From the NCBI RefSeq assembly GCF_900105075.1, contig NZ_FNSK01000001.1, forward strand, positions 1,501,001 to 1,565,000: a DNA stretch of 64,000 bases, written 5' to 3'. The first letter of the stretch is position 1. Each line of letters starts with the position of its first letter. The position numbers and the translations under genes are program-made. The notes below the pieces were generated by a model. That model saw only the letters and a list, made by a program, of their open reading frames with translations. It was not told where the DNA came from and did not search any database. This DNA is from Rhodobacter sp. 24-YEA-8. GTDB lineage: Bacteria; Pseudomonadota; Alphaproteobacteria; Rhodobacterales; Rhodobacteraceae. Of this stretch, positions 45,731-53,449 are shown one piece after another.

Positions 45731-46530
45731 GCGTCCTGCGCTTCACCATTCTCGGCTGCGGCTCTTCCGGTGGCGTGCCGCGGATCGGCAATAACTGGGG
45801 CGATTGTGCCCCGTCCAATCCCAAAAACCGGCGTCGCCGGTGTTCCATGCTGGTCGAACGGATCAGTGCCGGGGGCACCACCCGTGTGCTGATCGATACC
45901 GGCCCGGATATGCGCGATCAGCTGCTGGATGCCGGCATCGGCACGCTGGATGCGGTGATCTATACCCATTCCCATGCCGATCACGTCCATGGGCTGGATG
46001 ACCTGCGCCAGATCGTTCTGAACATGCAGCGTCGGTTGCCGGTCTGGGCCGATGGCCCGACCCAGGAGGCGCTGTTTTCGCGCTTTGCCTATGCTTTCAT
46101 CCAGGCCGCCGGCAGCAGCTATCCGCCGATCCTCGAGATGAACACGATCGACGGCGCCGTCGTGATCGAAGGCGCGGGCGGCGCGATTGAATTCATCCCC
46201 TTCCTCGCCGAACATGGCACCATCGATGCGCTCGGTTTCCGGATCGGTCCGCTGGCCTATCTGCCCGATGCCGTCGCCCTGCCCGATGCAGCATGGGAGC
46301 ATTTGCAGGGGCTTGACTGCTGGGTGGTCGATGCACTGCGCCGCAAACCGCATCCGACCCATGCCCATCTGGCGATGACGCTGGACTGGATTTCCCGTGC
46401 GGCGCCGAAGCGGGCAGTTCTGACCAATATGCATCTCGACCTGGATTATGACACGCTATGTGGCGAATTGCCCCGGCATATCCGCCCCGCCTTTGACGGC
46501 ATGGTCATAGAATACGACATCCCGGGCTGA
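45727..46530 (+). CDS. MBL-fold metallo-hydrolase (PhnP-like)
   Basis: A 267-residue metallo-beta-lactamase-fold protein. The start RFTILGCGSSGGVPRIGNNW contains the PhnP/RNase Z-type loop, and the metal motif is IYTHSHADHVHGLDDLRQ (HxHxDH). MHLDLDYDTLCGELP is the C-terminal ligand region. PhnP cleaves cyclic ribosyl phosphates in phosphonate metabolism, but this tatD-linked branch has no proven substrate. It is translationally coupled to tatD. Confidence 0.9.
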   Translation: MSVLRFTILGCGSSGGVPRIGNNWGDCAPSNPKNRRRRCSMLVERISAGGTTRVLIDTGPDMRDQLLDAGIGTLDAVIYTHSHADHVHGLDDLRQIVLNMQRRLPVWADGPTQEALFSRFAYAFIQAAGSSYPPILEMNTIDGAVVIEGAGGAIEFIPFLAEHGTIDALGFRIGPLAYLPDAVALPDAAWEHLQGLDCWVVDALRRKPHPTHAHLAMTLDWISRAAPKRAVLTNMHLDLDYDTLCGELPRHIRPAFDGMVIEYDIPG

Positions 46531-46551
46531 GGCCCAGCAAGAGTAGCTGCC

Positions 46552-47490
46552 ATGTCCGCGCTGTTAGACGTTATCCTGCCGGTGTTCCTCGTCATCGGGT
46601 TCGGCTGGCTGGCGGCAAGAACGGGCAAGTTCAGCGAAAGCCATGTCGACGGGCTGATGAAATTCGCCCAGAGCTATGCACTGCCCTGTGTGCTGTTTCG
46701 TGGCGTGGCCGGGCTGGATCTGTCGCTCGCCTATGATCCGGGAATGATGCTCTCTTTTTATATCGGGGCGTTTTCGGGCTTTGCGATCTGCTTTGCCGGG
46801 GCGCTGTGGCTGTTCCACCGGCCGCTGACCGATTCCATCGCCATCGGCTTTGCGGGGATGTTCTCGAACTCGCTGCTTCTTGGCCTGCCGATCACCGAAC
46901 GCGCCTTTGGGACCGAAGCGCTGGCGGGAAATTTCGCGATCATCTCGGTGCATTCGCCGCTGTTTTACGGGCTGGGGATCTCGCTGATGGAATGGGCGCG
47001 CTCGCGCGGACAGGGCCTCTCGGCTTTTCGACTGTCACGCCAGATCGCGGGCGCGATCCTGCATCAGCCGCTGGTGCTGGCGATCATTTCAGGCTTTGCG
47101 GTCAATCTGAGCGGGGTCGCCCTGCCCGGTCCGGTCTGGTCGGCAGTGGATATGCTGGCGCTGGCAGCGCTGCCGGCGGCGTTGTTCGGGCTGGGCGGCG
47201 TCCTGTTTCGCTACCGGCCCGAAGGGGATCGCTGGACGATTGTGTGGATTTGCGTCACGTCGCTGGTGATCCATCCGGCCATCGCCTGGGGGATCGGGCG
47301 CGGGATCTTCGGGATCAGCGATGCGGCTTTGCGCTCGATGATCCTGACAGCAGCCATGGCGCCTGGCGCCAATGCCTATCTTTTCGCGCATATGTATGGC
47401 GTGGCCAAACGGGTGAATGCTTCGGCGGTGCTGTTTGGCACTGCATTCTCAATCCTCTCGGTCTGGATCTGGCTGCAGATCCTGCCCTGA
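46552..47490 (+). CDS. AEC family transporter
   Basis: A 312-residue membrane protein with about ten spans: LLDVILPVFLVIGFGWLAAR at the start, GFAGMFSNSLLLGLPI, the central GAILHQPLVLAIISGF, and AMAPGANAYLFAHMYGV in the second half. The auxin efflux carrier (AEC) fold transports organic acids or amino acid derivatives in bacteria. Substrate unknown. It follows the MBL gene by 21 bases, so the two may be co-transcribed, and it is convergent with the ABC transporter operon. Confidence 0.9.
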   Translation: MSALLDVILPVFLVIGFGWLAARTGKFSESHVDGLMKFAQSYALPCVLFRGVAGLDLSLAYDPGMMLSFYIGAFSGFAICFAGALWLFHRPLTDSIAIGFAGMFSNSLLLGLPITERAFGTEALAGNFAIISVHSPLFYGLGISLMEWARSRGQGLSAFRLSRQIAGAILHQPLVLAIISGFAVNLSGVALPGPVWSAVDMLALAALPAALFGLGGVLFRYRPEGDRWTIVWICVTSLVIHPAIAWGIGRGIFGISDAALRSMILTAAMAPGANAYLFAHMYGVAKRVNASAVLFGTAFSILSVWIWLQILP

Positions 47491-47500
47491 CGCGGTGCGC

Positions 47501-47548
47501 CGGAGTTTTAAGTAAAACTCCGGCCCGATTTCTTTCTGAAGAAATCGG
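47501..47548. terminator. Two tandem hairpins between convergent genes
   Basis: Hairpin one has 9-bp arms 47501-47509 and 47514-47522 (CGGAGTTTT). Hairpin two has 10-bp arms 47525-47534 and 47539-47548 (CCGATTTCTT). Both are perfect and sit between the AEC gene stop and the permease stop. They probably end transcription from both directions. Confidence 0.7.
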
Positions 47549-47556
47549 CGGCGCGT

Positions 47557-48510
47557 TCAGCGCCCCGTGACGCCGCGCATGGCGTCGGAACGGCGGCGCA
47601 GCACCTCGATCGTGGTCAGGAGCGCGATGGAAATCACCACGAGGATCGTTGCCACGGCAAGGATCGCGGGCGAGATCGCTTCGCGGATGCCGTTCCACAT
47701 CTGGCGCGGGATGGTCTGCTGTTCCGGGCCCGCGATCAGCAGGACAGCCACCACCTCGTCGAACGAGGTGACGAAGGCGAACAGCGCGCCCGAGATCACA
47801 CCGGGCAGGATCAGCGGCATGATCACCTTGAAAAACGTGGTTCGCGGGTTTGCGCCAAGGCTTGCGGCTGCACGGATCAGCGACTGGTCAAAGCCCGACA
47901 GCGTTGCGGTCACAGTGATGATCACGAAGGGAATGCCAAGGGCTGCATGGGCGAGGATCACCCCGGTATAGGTCGAGGTCAGCCGCCAGGGCTGCTCTTC
48001 GGTGCCGCAGGTCACGCCGATGACCGAACAGGGGTTCGAATAGAAAAAGAACATCCCAGTTGCGACGATGATGATCGGGACAATCATCGGCGAGATCAGC
48101 ACCGCCATGATCAGCCGGCGATAGGGCATTTCGGGGCGCGACAGGCCAAGGGCTGCGAGCGTGCCCAGCACGGTCGAGAGAATTGTCGCCCAGAAGCCGA
48201 TAATCACCGAGTTTTTCGCCGCTTTTACCCAGACCGAATTCTGCCACATATCCGACCACCAGGCCGCGCCGGTGGCGCCGGTGCTCTGCATGCCCTTGAC
48301 CACCAGCTCGTCATACCAGCGCAGGGAATAGCCCTCCGGATCGAAGCTCAGCATCTTTGAGGTAAAGGTGAAATAGGGCTCTGCATTGAAAGAGAGCGGC
48401 ATGATGACAAGGATCGGCGCGATCAGGAAGATGAAGATCAGCGTGCAGATCACGATATAGGCGTAATACCAGGCGCGCTCGAGCGGGTCGGCATAGGTCG
48501 GAAGGGCCAT
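47557..48510 (-). CDS. ABC transporter permease (PotC-like)
   Basis: A 317-residue permease with six spans. The first is IVICTLIFIFLIAPILVIMP. The EAA loop is AAASLGANPRTTFFKVIMPLI, where the ATPase docks. FVTSFDEVVAVLLIAGPEQQ is typical of PotC/YdcV permeases for spermidine, putrescine or related amines. The large periplasmic loop after span 1 and the insert NPCSVIGVTCGTEEQPW are unusual in length. Last gene of the minus-strand transporter operon. The ATG at 48510 fits better than the upstream frame. Confidence 0.92.
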   Translation of the reverse strand: MALPTYADPLERAWYYAYIVICTLIFIFLIAPILVIMPLSFNAEPYFTFTSKMLSFDPEGYSLRWYDELVVKGMQSTGATGAAWWSDMWQNSVWVKAAKNSVIIGFWATILSTVLGTLAALGLSRPEMPYRRLIMAVLISPMIVPIIIVATGMFFFYSNPCSVIGVTCGTEEQPWRLTSTYTGVILAHAALGIPFVIITVTATLSGFDQSLIRAAASLGANPRTTFFKVIMPLILPGVISGALFAFVTSFDEVVAVLLIAGPEQQTIPRQMWNGIREAISPAILAVATILVVISIALLTTIEVLRRRSDAMRGVTGR

Positions 48511-48649
48511 GGCTGTCTCCTGACAGGTGGTGTCTTTTCTGGCTGCCGCGGGGAGAAAGACGCCGGGGGCGCTTCGCCCCCCGGCCCCCCAGAGGATATT
48601 TATGGACAGATGAAAGGGGCGGGCTTTTGCCCCTTTCATCGGATTGACG

Positions 48650-49912
48650 TCAGCCGAGCTTGAGTTTGTCGATGCCGATCAGGCGGTCATAGAGCCAGTA
48701 GAGAAGCAGCACGCCGGCGAGCAGCATGGCGGCGAGGGCTGCGGCCTGGCTCCAGTTCGATTTGGTCATATGGAACTGGATCTGGTTCGAGAAGAGCTGA
48801 CCATCGGCGCCGCCGACCAGGGCGGGCGTGATGTAATAGCCGACCGCCAGAATGAAGACGAGAAGCACGCCGGCGCCGATCCCCGGCAGGGTCTGCGGCA
48901 GATAGATCCGGCGGAAGGTGGTCCAGGAGGTGGCGCCGAGCGAGCGCGCCGCGCGGGCATAGCTGGGCGGGATCACCCGCATCACCGAATAAAGCGGCAG
49001 TACCATGAAGGGCAGCAGGATATGCACCATCACAATGATCGTGCCGGTCTGGTTATAGATCAGCGCGAGCCGCCCGCTGTCATCGATCACCCCCATCGTG
49101 ACCAGCAGGGAATTGATCACCCCCTGGCCCTGCAACAGCACGATCCAGGATGTCGTCCGCACCAGAAGCGAGGTCCAGAATGGCAGCAGAACGAGGATCA
49201 TCAGCAGATTGGCCTTTGCCATCGGCAGCGTCGCCAGCATATGGGCGATCGGGAAGGCCAGCAGCAGGCAGATGCCGGTGATCACCGCTGAGAGCAGGAA
49301 GGTCCGGACATAGAGCCAGATATAGACACGGTTCACCTCGGCCACGCGTTCGATACCGCCATCCGAAGAGCGCTGCATATCGATGCCGGACAGGTAAAAA
49401 TCGGTGGTCCAGGGCGATGCCGCCTCCCGCATCGCGACCCACAACAGCGGCTCGCCCCATTTCCTGTCCTGTTCCAGCAGAGCCTCGCGGTAAGGCGGCT
49501 GCAGATCATCGGCCCCGCGCGCGGCAGAGGTGATCAGCGAGCGTGTCCCGGGCACGGAATAGTTGATCCGGGTGCCCGCCTCACCGGCGAGCCGGTTTTC
49601 TTTCATAAAAAGCAGGTCGGAGGCGAGTGCGGCATAGGCGGCCTCATCGGGTTCGGTGCCGGCTGGATTGGCGGCGAACCAGGCCCCGAGCGCGGGCGAG
49701 GCCTTGGAGAACCCGTCATGATAGAAGGAGCGTTGTAGCATCTGCCCGATCGGCAGCGCGAAGGTGATCACGATGAACAGAAGGAGCGGCAGAACCAGCA
49801 GGAAGGCCCGCCGTTTCGCCCGCGACTGTGCCGCGGCCAGCGCCGCCTTCAGCGGGCGGCCATCGGCTGTCTTCAGCCCGGCGGCGGTGGGATCCATGGT
49901 GGTTTCTGCCAT
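48650..49912 (-). CDS. ABC transporter permease (PotB-like, long N-terminus)
   Basis: A 420-residue permease. Span 1 (AFLLVLPLLLFIVITFALPI) is followed by a ~150-residue periplasmic insert. Five further spans follow, with the EAA loop AARSLGATSWTTFRRIYLPQ and a C-terminal GGADGQLFSNQIQFHM. The long insert is typical of rhodobacterial spermidine/putrescine-type PotB homologues. It pairs with the next gene to form the membrane channel. The start is the ATG at 49912. Confidence 0.92.
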   Translation of the reverse strand: MAETTMDPTAAGLKTADGRPLKAALAAAQSRAKRRAFLLVLPLLLFIVITFALPIGQMLQRSFYHDGFSKASPALGAWFAANPAGTEPDEAAYAALASDLLFMKENRLAGEAGTRINYSVPGTRSLITSAARGADDLQPPYREALLEQDRKWGEPLLWVAMREAASPWTTDFYLSGIDMQRSSDGGIERVAEVNRVYIWLYVRTFLLSAVITGICLLLAFPIAHMLATLPMAKANLLMILVLLPFWTSLLVRTTSWIVLLQGQGVINSLLVTMGVIDDSGRLALIYNQTGTIIVMVHILLPFMVLPLYSVMRVIPPSYARAARSLGATSWTTFRRIYLPQTLPGIGAGVLLVFILAVGYYITPALVGGADGQLFSNQIQFHMTKSNWSQAAALAAMLLAGVLLLYWLYDRLIGIDKLKLG

Positions 49913-50060
49913 AATTCTGTCCTGAAACTTCTGCCCCGCATCTGCAGGGGCGCTTATTCTTCTGATCTGTCCGGCCTGGATCGCGTCTCAGGCCCGGCGG
50001 GCATGGTCCGGTCCACGAAATGGCCCGTCGCGGAGTAAGGTCAGCCTCTTGCGAGGCCGG

Positions 50061-50630
50061 TCAGTTGCCGGCGCTTAGTTTCAGACCTGAGGGCGCGGCG
50101 GGAAGTGCTGCGAATTCAACATCATAAGAGGCGCGTTCTTCCTCGCTCATCTGGCTGATCATCACGCGGGTCGTATAGCCGCCTTCGATCACCCCATCGG
50201 GCCGAAACCGCATCCAGTCGGAAATCTCGCTTGCGGGGAAAGACACCGGATCGCCGGCCTTGCCGTGAAAGCCCTGAGGCTGAGCGGCGAGTGTCCCCTT
50301 GACGAGACTTCCGTGAACGCCCGTCAGCACGACCCAGCTATGTTCGGTGCCGGCATCGCCCAGATCGACGGGATGCGCCCATTTCACCATATAGCTGTGA
50401 TCTGAGAGATCGGATTTCGCAGCCGCCGCCAGAACCGGTGGCAGGCTTTCGCGCGCGGCATCCATCGCGGCATTCATCGCGATATCAGCGGTAAGAAAGG
50501 CCATCGCACCCGATTTCGACGACGTCACCGCCCCGGTATCTCTGGCCTGCAGCTCCGGCGGTATGGCGAGCGAAAGCCCGATACCAAAAAACAGGGCAGC
50601 GGCGATCCGGCTCGGTTGGGCAAAGGTCAT
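50061..50630 (-). CDS. Exported DUF2314 domain protein
   Basis: A 189-residue protein from the ATG at 50630. A signal peptide precedes IPPELQARD. The C-terminal ~100 residues match the DUF2314 pattern: YMVKWAHPVDLGDAGTEHSW, SLVKGTLAAQP and SEISDWMRFRPDGVIEGGYT. The frame could start at 50690, but the added residues are Pro-rich and unlike a signal. DUF2314 has no known function. Its place between the binding protein and permease genes of one operon is unusual and suggests a periplasmic partner of the transporter. Confidence 0.75.
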   Translation of the reverse strand: MTFAQPSRIAAALFFGIGLSLAIPPELQARDTGAVTSSKSGAMAFLTADIAMNAAMDAARESLPPVLAAAAKSDLSDHSYMVKWAHPVDLGDAGTEHSWVVLTGVHGSLVKGTLAAQPQGFHGKAGDPVSFPASEISDWMRFRPDGVIEGGYTTRVMISQMSEEERASYDVEFAALPAAPSGLKLSAGN

Positions 50631-50665
50631 CACAGCACTCTGGCGACAGGGAGGGAATGGCGGGA

Positions 50666-50690
50666 GTGCGGGAGGATATGCCCCCCGCAC
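50666..50690 (-). promoter_or_regulatory. Stem-loop after the substrate-binding protein gene
   Basis: Perfect 7-bp arms GTGCGGG/CCCGCAC (50666-50672 and 50684-50690) lie 13 bases beyond the binding-protein stop. Such hairpins protect the mRNA 3' end and let the binding protein be made in excess over the permeases. No long T-run follows, so it need not stop transcription. Confidence 0.5.
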
Positions 50691-50702
50691 CCCCGTTTCA
50701 GC

Positions 50703-51782
50703 TCAGTTCGATACGAGCCAGGCGTTATAGCGCTCGCCCAGTTCGGTATCGCGATCGACCCAGAAATCCTGCGACGAGGCCAGCGCATTGCCGAGGTTCT
50801 GCGGCGCTGTCGGCAGGTTCGGCAGCATCGGCTTGTCGGAGCCGTCGATATTGCCGACGAAAGCTGCGGCCGATTTGCGGGGCGGGCCGTAAGAGATGTA
50901 AGACGCCGCTTTCGCCGAAACCTCGCTTGAGGTCGCATATTTGATCAGCTCAAGTGCCGCTGCTTCATTGGGGGCACCTTTCGGGATCGAGAAACCTTCC
51001 CATTCATAGACCTGGCCGTCCCAGACGATATCGAAGGGCTTGTTCTCGCCATGGGCCGCGTTGAAGATCCGGCCGTTATAGGCCATGGTCATCACCACTT
51101 CGCCATCCGCCAGAAGCTGCGGCGGCTGTGCGCCGGCATCCCAGAACACGGCATCTTTCTTGATCGTATCAAGCTTGGCAAAGGCGCGGTCGACGCCTTC
51201 CGGGGTCTCGAGCAGGGCATAGACCTCAGCCGCCGGAACACCATCCGCCATCAGCGCCATTTCAAGCGTGACTTTCGGGTTCTTGCGAACGCCACGTTTG
51301 CCGGGGAATTTCTCGGTATCGAAGAAATCGGCGATCGTCTTCGGCCCGGCGCCTTCGGCGAATTTCGTGGTGTCATAGCCGATGATGGTCGCAAAAATAT
51401 CAGCGGCAACCATGCATTCGGTCACGGTGCCGGGAAGGAAATCGTCCATCGCCTTGGTGCCATCGGCACCGTCAGGCAGATCGGCGCCATCGATCTGAAC
51501 CAGCTGGCCTTCGTCGCAGAGACGCACGGCATCGGCGATTTCAAGCACGGCGACATCAACGGTCACATTGCCCGCATCGACCTGCGCTTTGACCGGGATC
51601 GCCGGATTGTCGGAATCGATTGAATTGACTTTGATGCCGGTCTTTTCGGTAAAGGGTTTGAAATAGGCTTCGATCTGGCTGTTGGCATAGGCGCCGCCCC
51701 AGCCCATGACCGTGACCTCCTGCGCCAGTGCTGGCAGCGCGAACCCGCCAAGTGCGGTGGAGAGGACGAGCAGTTTTTTCAT
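50703..51782 (-). CDS. ABC transporter substrate-binding protein (PotD-like)
   Basis: A 359-residue periplasmic protein. The signal peptide is MKKLLVLSTALGGFALPALA. The mature start EVTVMGWGGAYANSQIEAYFKPF and later TIIGYDTTKF, MAYNGRIFNA and WEGFSIPKGAPNEAAALELI are those of the SBP_bac_8/PotD-PotF cluster. It delivers a polyamine or similar cationic substrate to the permeases; the exact ligand cannot be read from sequence. It lies 136 bases after potA with several small hairpins in between. Confidence 0.9.
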   Translation of the reverse strand: MKKLLVLSTALGGFALPALAQEVTVMGWGGAYANSQIEAYFKPFTEKTGIKVNSIDSDNPAIPVKAQVDAGNVTVDVAVLEIADAVRLCDEGQLVQIDGADLPDGADGTKAMDDFLPGTVTECMVAADIFATIIGYDTTKFAEGAGPKTIADFFDTEKFPGKRGVRKNPKVTLEMALMADGVPAAEVYALLETPEGVDRAFAKLDTIKKDAVFWDAGAQPPQLLADGEVVMTMAYNGRIFNAAHGENKPFDIVWDGQVYEWEGFSIPKGAPNEAAALELIKYATSSEVSAKAASYISYGPPRKSAAAFVGNIDGSDKPMLPNLPTAPQNLGNALASSQDFWVDRDTELGERYNAWLVSN

Positions 51783-51918
51783 TATCAGTCTCCCGTGTTG
51801 AAAATGGTCCCCTTGCGGGGAAAACAGTGACCCCGGAGCCGCACGGGTCTTATGCCCGTTTTCGCAGCCTCTGAGGCAAGGCCCCGGTAAACCGGGGGGC
51901 GCTTACACGCGGCGGTTC

Positions 51919-53022
51919 TCAGACCGCGTCAAGCGCGCGGGCATCCTGCGGATGCCAGCCGACCTTGATCTTTTCGCCCGGATTGAGCCGGGTCTGATCG
52001 AGGGTATTGCGGCATTTCACCACAAAATCATCGGTCCCGGCGACGCGCATCCTGGTGCGCAGGATGTCGCCCATATAGATGACCTCCAGCACTTCGGCAT
52101 CCAGCGTCAGCGCGCCCGGCGGCATCAGCGAGGGCTTGAACTCGATCCGTTCCGGCCGGATCGAGACCAGCGTCTTCTGACCGCTCGCGGTGACATTCAC
52201 CGGCGTCGCGTCGATCAGCTCCCCGGTCGAAAGCCGCACCCGTGCCTTGCCGCCACCGATCTCTTCAATCGTGCCCGGCAGCTTGTTATTCTCGCCGATG
52301 AACTGCGCGACAAAGCTGTTTTCGGGGCGTTCATACAGATCGGCGGGCGGGGCAAGCTGCTGGATGCGGCCGTCATTGAACACCGCGACCCGGTCGGACA
52401 TGGTCAGCGCCTCGCCCTGGTCATGGGTCACATAGACGACCGTGATGCCAAGAGATTCGTGCAGGTGTTTGATTTCAAACTGCATATGCTCGCGCAGCTG
52501 TTTGTCGAGCGCACCCAGCGGCTCATCCATCAGCACCAGTTTCGGGTCGAACACCAATGCCCGCGCGAGTGCGATACGCTGCTGCTGCCCGCCGGACAAT
52601 TGCGCCGGGCGCCGCGCGATAAATGCGCCCATCTGCACCATATCCAGCGCGCGTTTCACCCGCGTCTCGCGCTCATCCTTACCCATCCCGCGCACTTCCA
52701 GCGGGAAGGACAGGTTCTCCCCCACCGTCATATGCGGGAAAAGCGCGTAATTCTGGAAAACCATCCCGATGCCGCGCTTATGCGGCGGCACCTGATTGAT
52801 CGGGCGGCCATCCAGAAGGATCTCGCCATGGGTCGCCGTCTCGAACCCCGCCAGCATCATCAGGCAGGTCGTTTTACCCGATCCCGATGGCCCGAGCATG
52901 GTCAGAAACTCGCCCTTGGCGATATGGAGGTTCAGATCCTTAACGACCAGCGAGACACCGTCATAGCTTTTTTGAACATGCTCGAAAGCGACGAAAGCGT
53001 CGTTCTTCGGATCAACCGTCAC
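51919..53022 (-). CDS. ABC transporter ATP-binding protein (PotA-like)
   Basis: A 367-residue ATPase. Walker A is LGPSGSGKTTCLMMLAGFE, the signature is PAQLSGGQQQRIALARAL, and Walker B is LVLMDEPLGALDKQLREHM. The switch is TVVYVTHDQGEALTMSDRV. The C-terminal ~110 residues form the TOBE regulatory domain (RPERIEFKPS). It energises the two permeases downstream. First gene of the operon on the minus strand. Confidence 0.94.
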   Translation of the reverse strand: MTVDPKNDAFVAFEHVQKSYDGVSLVVKDLNLHIAKGEFLTMLGPSGSGKTTCLMMLAGFETATHGEILLDGRPINQVPPHKRGIGMVFQNYALFPHMTVGENLSFPLEVRGMGKDERETRVKRALDMVQMGAFIARRPAQLSGGQQQRIALARALVFDPKLVLMDEPLGALDKQLREHMQFEIKHLHESLGITVVYVTHDQGEALTMSDRVAVFNDGRIQQLAPPADLYERPENSFVAQFIGENNKLPGTIEEIGGGKARVRLSTGELIDATPVNVTASGQKTLVSIRPERIEFKPSLMPPGALTLDAEVLEVIYMGDILRTRMRVAGTDDFVVKCRNTLDQTRLNPGEKIKVGWHPQDARALDAV

Positions 53023-53449
53023 TCAGTTCTCCCTGACTTCATTGCTGGCCTGGCCAGCCGAATTCTGCGGCGGATTAACCGCTCTCTTGCCACAGACGTA
53101 AGCAAATGCGGCAGCGCAATGCAACGGGCAATAAAAGATCCCGGCCGCCAAAGCGGTGCGACCGGAGCATGCAGGAAATCTGCCCGAAAAAGCGCCCCGA
53201 AAAAGGAACTCCGCCGCGATGAGCGCCCGTCTTCGGGCCGGTTCCAGACCGATCAGGAGCCTGGCGCCACGTTTTTACGGAGAGGAAAGGTTGATTCTCG
53301 ATGCGGCGGAGGCCGGGTAGACCGGTTTCGCCTGAAAAGAAGGCAGGAAACGCCCCCGCGATCATATGGGTCGCAGGGGCAGTGTCACGGACCGTACAGT
53401 GAGGACCAGCGACGTGAGAGCCAGGCCCGGCTGAATGGGCTCTGGCGGC
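53023..53449 (-). other. Upstream region of the transporter operon
   Basis: 427 bases between potA (divergent transcription leftward) and the uvrA stop. No gene is supported. It must contain the operon promoter, but no clear -35/-10 pair stands out. No riboswitch fold was recognised. Confidence 0.4.

Noticed and set aside
51783-51918. Possible riboswitch between potA and the binding protein gene
   Set aside because: Only small GC hairpins (such as CCCCTTGCGGGG) are visible; no known riboswitch core could be matched.
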